Shown here piece after piece: positions 60,416 to 64,000 of a DNA stretch of 64,000 nucleotides (position 1 is its first letter; each line of letters opens with the position of its first letter). Source of the stretch: CAIYRG01 sp963747255 (GTDB lineage Bacteria > Pseudomonadota > Alphaproteobacteria > Micropepsales > Micropepsaceae). The position numbers and the translations under genes are program-made. The notes beneath the pieces were generated by a model. The model made no database searches. It worked only from the letters and a program-made list of their open reading frames with translations, and was not told the origin of the DNA. The stretch spans positions 1 to 64,000 of the forward strand of contig CAVVEG010000006.1 of NCBI GenBank assembly GCA_963747255.1. The letters are read 5' to 3'.

Positions 60416-61285
60416 TCAGAAATCCGCAGTCGCCGCCTGCGGAACCGGAACATCGGCACCGGTCGTGTAATTGTGCGGATTATCGGCGCAGACGCGTTCC
60501 TCCCATGGTCCTGCCGAACGGCGATAGGTGACCCGCGCCGACCAGGGCGTGGTGAAAACACCCGGATCGTCCACGGTGAAGGCGATCTGCAGGCCGGGAC
60601 CCTTATAGGCCGGATCGATGCTTGCGCCACCCATTTCGACTTCGACGCGGCCACTGTCGCGCTCGGCCTGTTCCGCGGCCCGGTTGGCGTCCCGTCCATC
60701 GATCAGCCGGACGCGCTCCACGAGATGCAGCTGCTCGCTGAATGGCGTTCCGTAATTGTCGATCATGGAATTCGGGCCGGGCTTGAAGCCCACCGTATCG
60801 ATGACAAGTACATCGCCCTCATAGTGGCCGATGGAGTCGCCCATGGCGGAGGGAATCAGTTTCGCCGGATGGCGGCTGTTCAAGCGCACGCGGCGAATTT
60901 GCTGGTCGCCGACGTAAAGGATTGTCACCCGGTCGGTGCGCTGCAACATCTGCATTTCCAGCGCACGCCAGGCATAGGGCGCAGACCAGGGCGTACACTG
61001 ATTGGACGGCGTCGGAAAATTCACTCCCGTCCGGGACACGGCGGCCGCCTGCCGCACCTTCTCGGCTGCAAAGGGCTTGAGGATCTGATTGGTGTCATCA
61101 CCGACCCGCATATAAAATGTGCGGGTCTTGTTCATGACCGGGCCGGGACCGGCTGCCGGAGGTTCGTAATCGACCGAAGTCCTTCCCCAGACACCAGAGA
61201 ATTCCGGCACCGCCGGCGTTGCAGCGGAAACTGCGGAAACAGAGAGCAACAGTGCCGCGCAATGGATGAATGCGATTCGGATCAT
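60416..61285 (-). CDS. Exported 'PDFSG' family protein (fourth copy)
   Basis: A 289-residue exported protein (signal IAFIHCAALLLSVSAV, cleavage near VSAAT). It starts VPEFSGVWGRTS and shares GDSIGHYEGDVLVIDTVGF, YGTPFSEQLHLVERVRLIDG and CADNPHNYTTGADVPVPQA with the other three copies. The motif here reads PEFSG. It lies 6 bases upstream of the CoA transferase gene on the same strand, so it is the first gene of that run. Function unknown. Confidence 0.72.
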   Translation of the reverse strand: MIRIAFIHCAALLLSVSAVSAATPAVPEFSGVWGRTSVDYEPPAAGPGPVMNKTRTFYMRVGDDTNQILKPFAAEKVRQAAAVSRTGVNFPTPSNQCTPWSAPYAWRALEMQMLQRTDRVTILYVGDQQIRRVRLNSRHPAKLIPSAMGDSIGHYEGDVLVIDTVGFKPGPNSMIDNYGTPFSEQLHLVERVRLIDGRDANRAAEQAERDSGRVEVEMGGASIDPAYKGPGLQIAFTVDDPGVFTTPWSARVTYRRSAGPWEERVCADNPHNYTTGADVPVPQAATADF

Positions 61286-61397
61286 GTTGCGACTTTAGAT
61301 GCCGCCGCGCCCCTGTAGAAGGGCCTCAGCTGTCGGGACAAAAATGAGCGCAGATCGCGCGGTCCTGTGCTGCGTCATGACAACGGTCAGGGCGCGG

Positions 61398-62555
61398 TCA
61401 GTTTTTGTCCGGCAGGTTTTGATCGAGCCAGTTCGCGATCACGGCGGCAATTTCCCGATTGTTCTTTTCCAGCATCATGACGTGGCTGTTGCCGCGGATG
61501 CCGAGATCGGCGAGATGGATGGCTGCAGGATGAATGCCAGCCTGGCGCAGATACTTCACTGTGCAGTGGTCGTATGGCGCGTGATAGGAGGCCTCGGACG
61601 TGAGGACAAGGATCGGCATCTTCTGAAGATTGGGAAGCTGCCGCGCCGGTTCCTTCTGTTTCCAGCAGGTCACCAATCCGGGCCCGTCCGCTTTGCTTTC
61701 GCGCTCGAACTGCAGATCCGCGGGTTGGTTGACGGCCGGCGAATAGGCCAATGGAACCGACGTTATTCCGTAAGGCAGTGCTAACGGACCTTCCCTGAAC
61801 CAATCCGGCGCCCCGACAAATTCAACGCCGTGCACCGGCGGACCATTTGGCTCGATTGCCAGAATCGCCTTTATTAGATCGGGGCGGGAATCCGCAACAG
61901 GCCAGGCAAACGCGCCCGCCTGGGAATGAACCATCAATATGCCTGGTCCTGTTTTTGCGAACAGCGCAATGAGTGCGTCGCGATTGAGGAACTGCTGCTT
62001 TTCAAAGCTGGCGATGGCCGGAAGCTGGCTGGCCATGAGTTGCTGCGCTGCAGGATCGGTTTCCTCGCCGCTGCCGGGCCATTGCGTGTGCAGCACGGCC
62101 TGCGGCCACAAGCGCGCTTTTTCCTGGGCAACGAAACGGGGGAATGAATTGTTGCTCTCGACATTGCGCGCCGGACCATAGGCTTGCGGGAGATAGCCGG
62201 AACGACCACGTCCGGGCTGATCCACGACATAAACGGCGTAGCCGCGGCGGACGAAATATTGCGCCCATCCTTCCCGGCCGTCTGGCGTTCCGGTGTAATT
62301 GACTCCCGACATCGTGCCGCCATGCACCATCACGATCGGATAGCGATGTGTGCGGCGAGCCGGAATGCGTTCCTCGACATACATCTGATCGGTGACATAG
62401 GACTTGCCGCCTGCGGAAAAGCTTTGGGCGTTAACGTAGAAATACCCGTCCCGCGCCAATGCGAGAGGACCGTCTTCTTCGGCAGCACGGCCAGGGGGAA
62501 TCGCGCAAACAGCGGCCAGGATTGCAACGCTTGCCAGGAACCCGGAGCGCTTCAT
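61398..62555 (-). CDS. Exported alpha/beta hydrolase
   Basis: A 385-residue exported hydrolase (signal RSGFLASVAILAAVCAIPPG). The oxyanion region is PIVMVHGGTMSG, the nucleophile serine is in ILMVHSQAGAFAWP (a variant with Ser-Gln-Ala-Gly), and the histidine is in IRGNSHVMMLE. A middle lid of about 100 residues contains NNSFPRFVAQEKARLWPQ. Related exported hydrolases are called esterases or feruloyl esterase-like, but the substrate is unknown. The start at 62555 gives the signal peptide. Confidence 0.82.
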   Translation of the reverse strand: MKRSGFLASVAILAAVCAIPPGRAAEEDGPLALARDGYFYVNAQSFSAGGKSYVTDQMYVEERIPARRTHRYPIVMVHGGTMSGVNYTGTPDGREGWAQYFVRRGYAVYVVDQPGRGRSGYLPQAYGPARNVESNNSFPRFVAQEKARLWPQAVLHTQWPGSGEETDPAAQQLMASQLPAIASFEKQQFLNRDALIALFAKTGPGILMVHSQAGAFAWPVADSRPDLIKAILAIEPNGPPVHGVEFVGAPDWFREGPLALPYGITSVPLAYSPAVNQPADLQFERESKADGPGLVTCWKQKEPARQLPNLQKMPILVLTSEASYHAPYDHCTVKYLRQAGIHPAAIHLADLGIRGNSHVMMLEKNNREIAAVIANWLDQNLPDKN

Positions 62556-62615
62556 GAGAACCTCGTGAGTGGTGAGCTGCCGGTTCCATATTAGCACGGG
62601 CAATCGCTCCAAGGG

Positions 62616-62894
62616 TCAGGCCCCGCGATAGCTTTGGAGAATCGACCAGAGGCCGATAAGGACGAATATGAGTCCGGCGATCAGCTTCAGCGGGATCGTC
62701 GCGAGCCAGTTTCGGGCGAGCGTGCCGAGTGCAACCGATAATGCGCTGCCCAGCACCAGTGCGAAAGCAGAAGCCGCGAACACCAGCCATGGCGAATTTT
62801 CGCGGTCGGAGGCAAACAGCACAGTCGCGATCTGCGTCTTGTCGCCGAGCTCCGCGAGAAAAATGGTGAGCGACATCAGCAGTAACTGCGTCAT
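62616..62894 (-). CDS. TMEM165/GDT1-family half protein
   Basis: A 92-residue membrane protein with one copy of the family signature (FLAELGDKTQIATVLFAS) and three helices. The GDT1 family transports manganese or calcium; two-domain members carry the signature twice. Short members such as this may work as dimers. GGGAGG lies 5 bases before ATG 62894. It is divergent from the enoyl-CoA hydratase. Confidence 0.85.
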   Translation of the reverse strand: MTQLLLMSLTIFLAELGDKTQIATVLFASDRENSPWLVFAASAFALVLGSALSVALGTLARNWLATIPLKLIAGLIFVLIGLWSILQSYRGA

Positions 62895-62993
62895 CGAATC
62901 CTCCCGCCAGTTCAACAAACTACACTGCGGGGAAACCCTGGCCGGAAGAAATCGTGATACGGATAGTCCCGACGAAAGCAGAGAAGCGAAGCA

Positions 62994-63776
62994 ATGACGG
63001 ATTATCGCAATATCCTGGTGAGAACCGAAGGTGCGGTCGGGACGATCACGTTGAACCGTCCGGAGGCGCTGAATGCGCTGAATTCGGAACTCATGGACGA
63101 ACTTTCGACAGCAGTGGACGGATTCGAGGCCGATGAACGGATCCGTTGCCTGATCATCACCGGCTCGGAAAAGGCTTTCGCGGCGGGCGCGGACATCAAG
63201 GAGATGGCCGGCAAGAATTTTTCCGAGGCCTACCGGGAAGATTTCGTCACCCGAAACTGGGAACGGGTTGCGCGCTCGAGAAAGCCTGTGATCGCAGCGG
63301 TGTCCGGATTTGCACTCGGCGGGGGTTGCGAACTCGCGATGATGTGCGACTTTATTATTGCCGCGGATAACGCGAAATTCGGTCAGCCCGAGATCAATCT
63401 GGGCATCGGGCCTGGCGCCGGAGGAACGCAGAGGCTGACGCGGGCCATCGGCAAAGCCAAAGCAATGGATATGTGCCTCACCGGGCGGATGATGGACGCG
63501 ACCGAAGCCGAACGGTCAGGGCTGGTCGCGCGGGTGGTCCCACTGGCACAGCTGCCGCAGGAGGCCAAAGCCTGTGCTGAAAAAATCGCGGCCCAGGCGT
63601 TGACTGCGCTGCTGATGGTCAAGGAATCGGTTAATGCTGCGTTTGAAACGCCTTTGGCGCAAGGGATTCGTTTCGAACGCCGGCTGTTTCACGCGCTGTT
63701 CTCGACCAACGAACAGAAGGAGGGAATGGCCGCCTTCATCGAAAAGCGCCGGCCCGTTTACGACAGGAAAGTCTGA
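62994..63776 (+). CDS. Enoyl-CoA hydratase
   Basis: A 260-residue crotonase-family enzyme, adding water to trans-2-enoyl-CoA in beta-oxidation. The oxyanion-hole segment FAAGADIKEM and the hydratase residues in EINLGIGPGAGGTQRLTRAIG (glutamates around 123 and 143) are present, as in short-chain EchA-type members. AGAAGCGAAGCA precedes ATG 62994. rpsT follows 77 bases downstream; this neighbourhood is common beside dnaA in Alphaproteobacteria. Confidence 0.92.
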   Translation: MTDYRNILVRTEGAVGTITLNRPEALNALNSELMDELSTAVDGFEADERIRCLIITGSEKAFAAGADIKEMAGKNFSEAYREDFVTRNWERVARSRKPVIAAVSGFALGGGCELAMMCDFIIAADNAKFGQPEINLGIGPGAGGTQRLTRAIGKAKAMDMCLTGRMMDATEAERSGLVARVVPLAQLPQEAKACAEKIAAQALTALLMVKESVNAAFETPLAQGIRFERRLFHALFSTNEQKEGMAAFIEKRRPVYDRKV

Positions 63777-63853
63777 ACGCCGGAGTTTGCCTAGACGGCG
63801 ACGCAGAATTCATCTATTGCTCCGGCCCTCATAACAAAAAGCAGAGTTAAGCC

Positions 63854-64000
63854 ATGCCAAGCCATGTTTCGGCCGAAAAACGCGTACGCAAGACCGCACG
63901 CAGGACCGCCGTCAACAAGAACCGGAAGAGCCAGATCCGGACTGCGGTTCGCAAGGTCGAGGAGGCTTTGGCATCCGGCGATCACGAAGCAGCGGTAGCG
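63854..64000 (+). CDS. rpsT: 30S ribosomal protein S20, cut by the window end
   Basis: An open frame starting at ATG 63854 with no stop before the window end (49 codons visible). It reads MPSHVSAEKRVRKTARRTAV and continues NKNRKSQIRTAVRKVEEALASG, which matches the basic helical S20 protein of the small ribosomal subunit (usual length 85-95). S20 binds 16S rRNA early in assembly. The rest lies outside the window. Confidence 0.93.
   Translation, partial: MPSHVSAEKRVRKTARRTAVNKNRKSQIRTAVRKVEEALASGDHEAAVA

Overview
The window looks like a piece of an Alphaproteobacterial chromosome. It is GC-rich, with gene-dense operons, twin-arginine signal peptides on redox subunits, a groES-groEL operon behind a degenerate CIRCE operator, and an enoyl-CoA hydratase followed by rpsT at the right edge. 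That last pair usually sits beside dnaA in this class. Several family signatures (repeated 'PDFSG' secreted proteins, PrsT with a PEP-CTERM protein, an M28 peptidase beside a peptide ABC importer) would fit a Rhizomicrobium- or Micropepsis-like heterotroph, but that placement is a guess. No rRNA, tRNA, insertion sequence, integrase or CRISPR array was seen.

Layout. 0-10 kb: a CopD-like membrane protein, a three-gene gluconate-dehydrogenase-like operon (Tat small subunit, GMC flavoprotein, cytochrome c), then an isoquinoline-oxidoreductase-type molybdenum hydroxylase (iorA/iorB) broken by many one-base insertions, and a few exported proteins. 10-14.4 kb: groES-groEL flanked by two exported proteins that are Tyr-rich at the front and Gly-rich at the back. 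14.4-17.1 kb: a class III aminotransferase with alanine dehydrogenase, probably a pyruvate/alanine shuttle. 17.6-27.8 kb: the most interesting block. It holds a cNMP-gated MscS channel, a patatin phospholipase, a frameshifted lipoprotein, a SLOG-type nucleotide-binding protein, a TIR-TM-WD40 receptor and a PDZ-like/multi-TM/GAF-like membrane protein. TIR next to SLOG recalls Thoeris logic and patatin recalls CBASS effectors, but no canonical system matches this set. 28-36.9 kb: small membrane proteins, an MFS carrier, a YncE-like propeller, a PEP-CTERM protein broken by a tandem duplication, and PrsT. 36.9-46 kb: an extended SDR, rhomboid, HdeD, a hydroxyisobutyrate-dehydrogenase-like enzyme, two 'PDFSG' proteins with a DUF6152-like protein, three related tiny proteins, an SDR and a hybrid histidine kinase. 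46-56.4 kb: another 'PDFSG' protein, a frameshifted M28 carboxypeptidase-like enzyme and a complete peptide ABC importer (two permeases, binding protein, two ATPases), which reads as one peptide-scavenging unit. 56.8-64 kb: a TRAP-type binding protein, an AtoE-type permease, a CoA transferase, a fourth 'PDFSG' protein, an alpha/beta hydrolase, a half-size GDT1 protein, enoyl-CoA hydratase and the start of rpsT.

Intergenic gaps carry recurrent palindromic repeats of at least three kinds. One copy is attached to a decayed fragment of the MscS gene 11 kb downstream. Frameshifts are not random: those in iorA/iorB all go in the same (+1) direction, so a local sequence-quality problem must be excluded before calling it gene decay.
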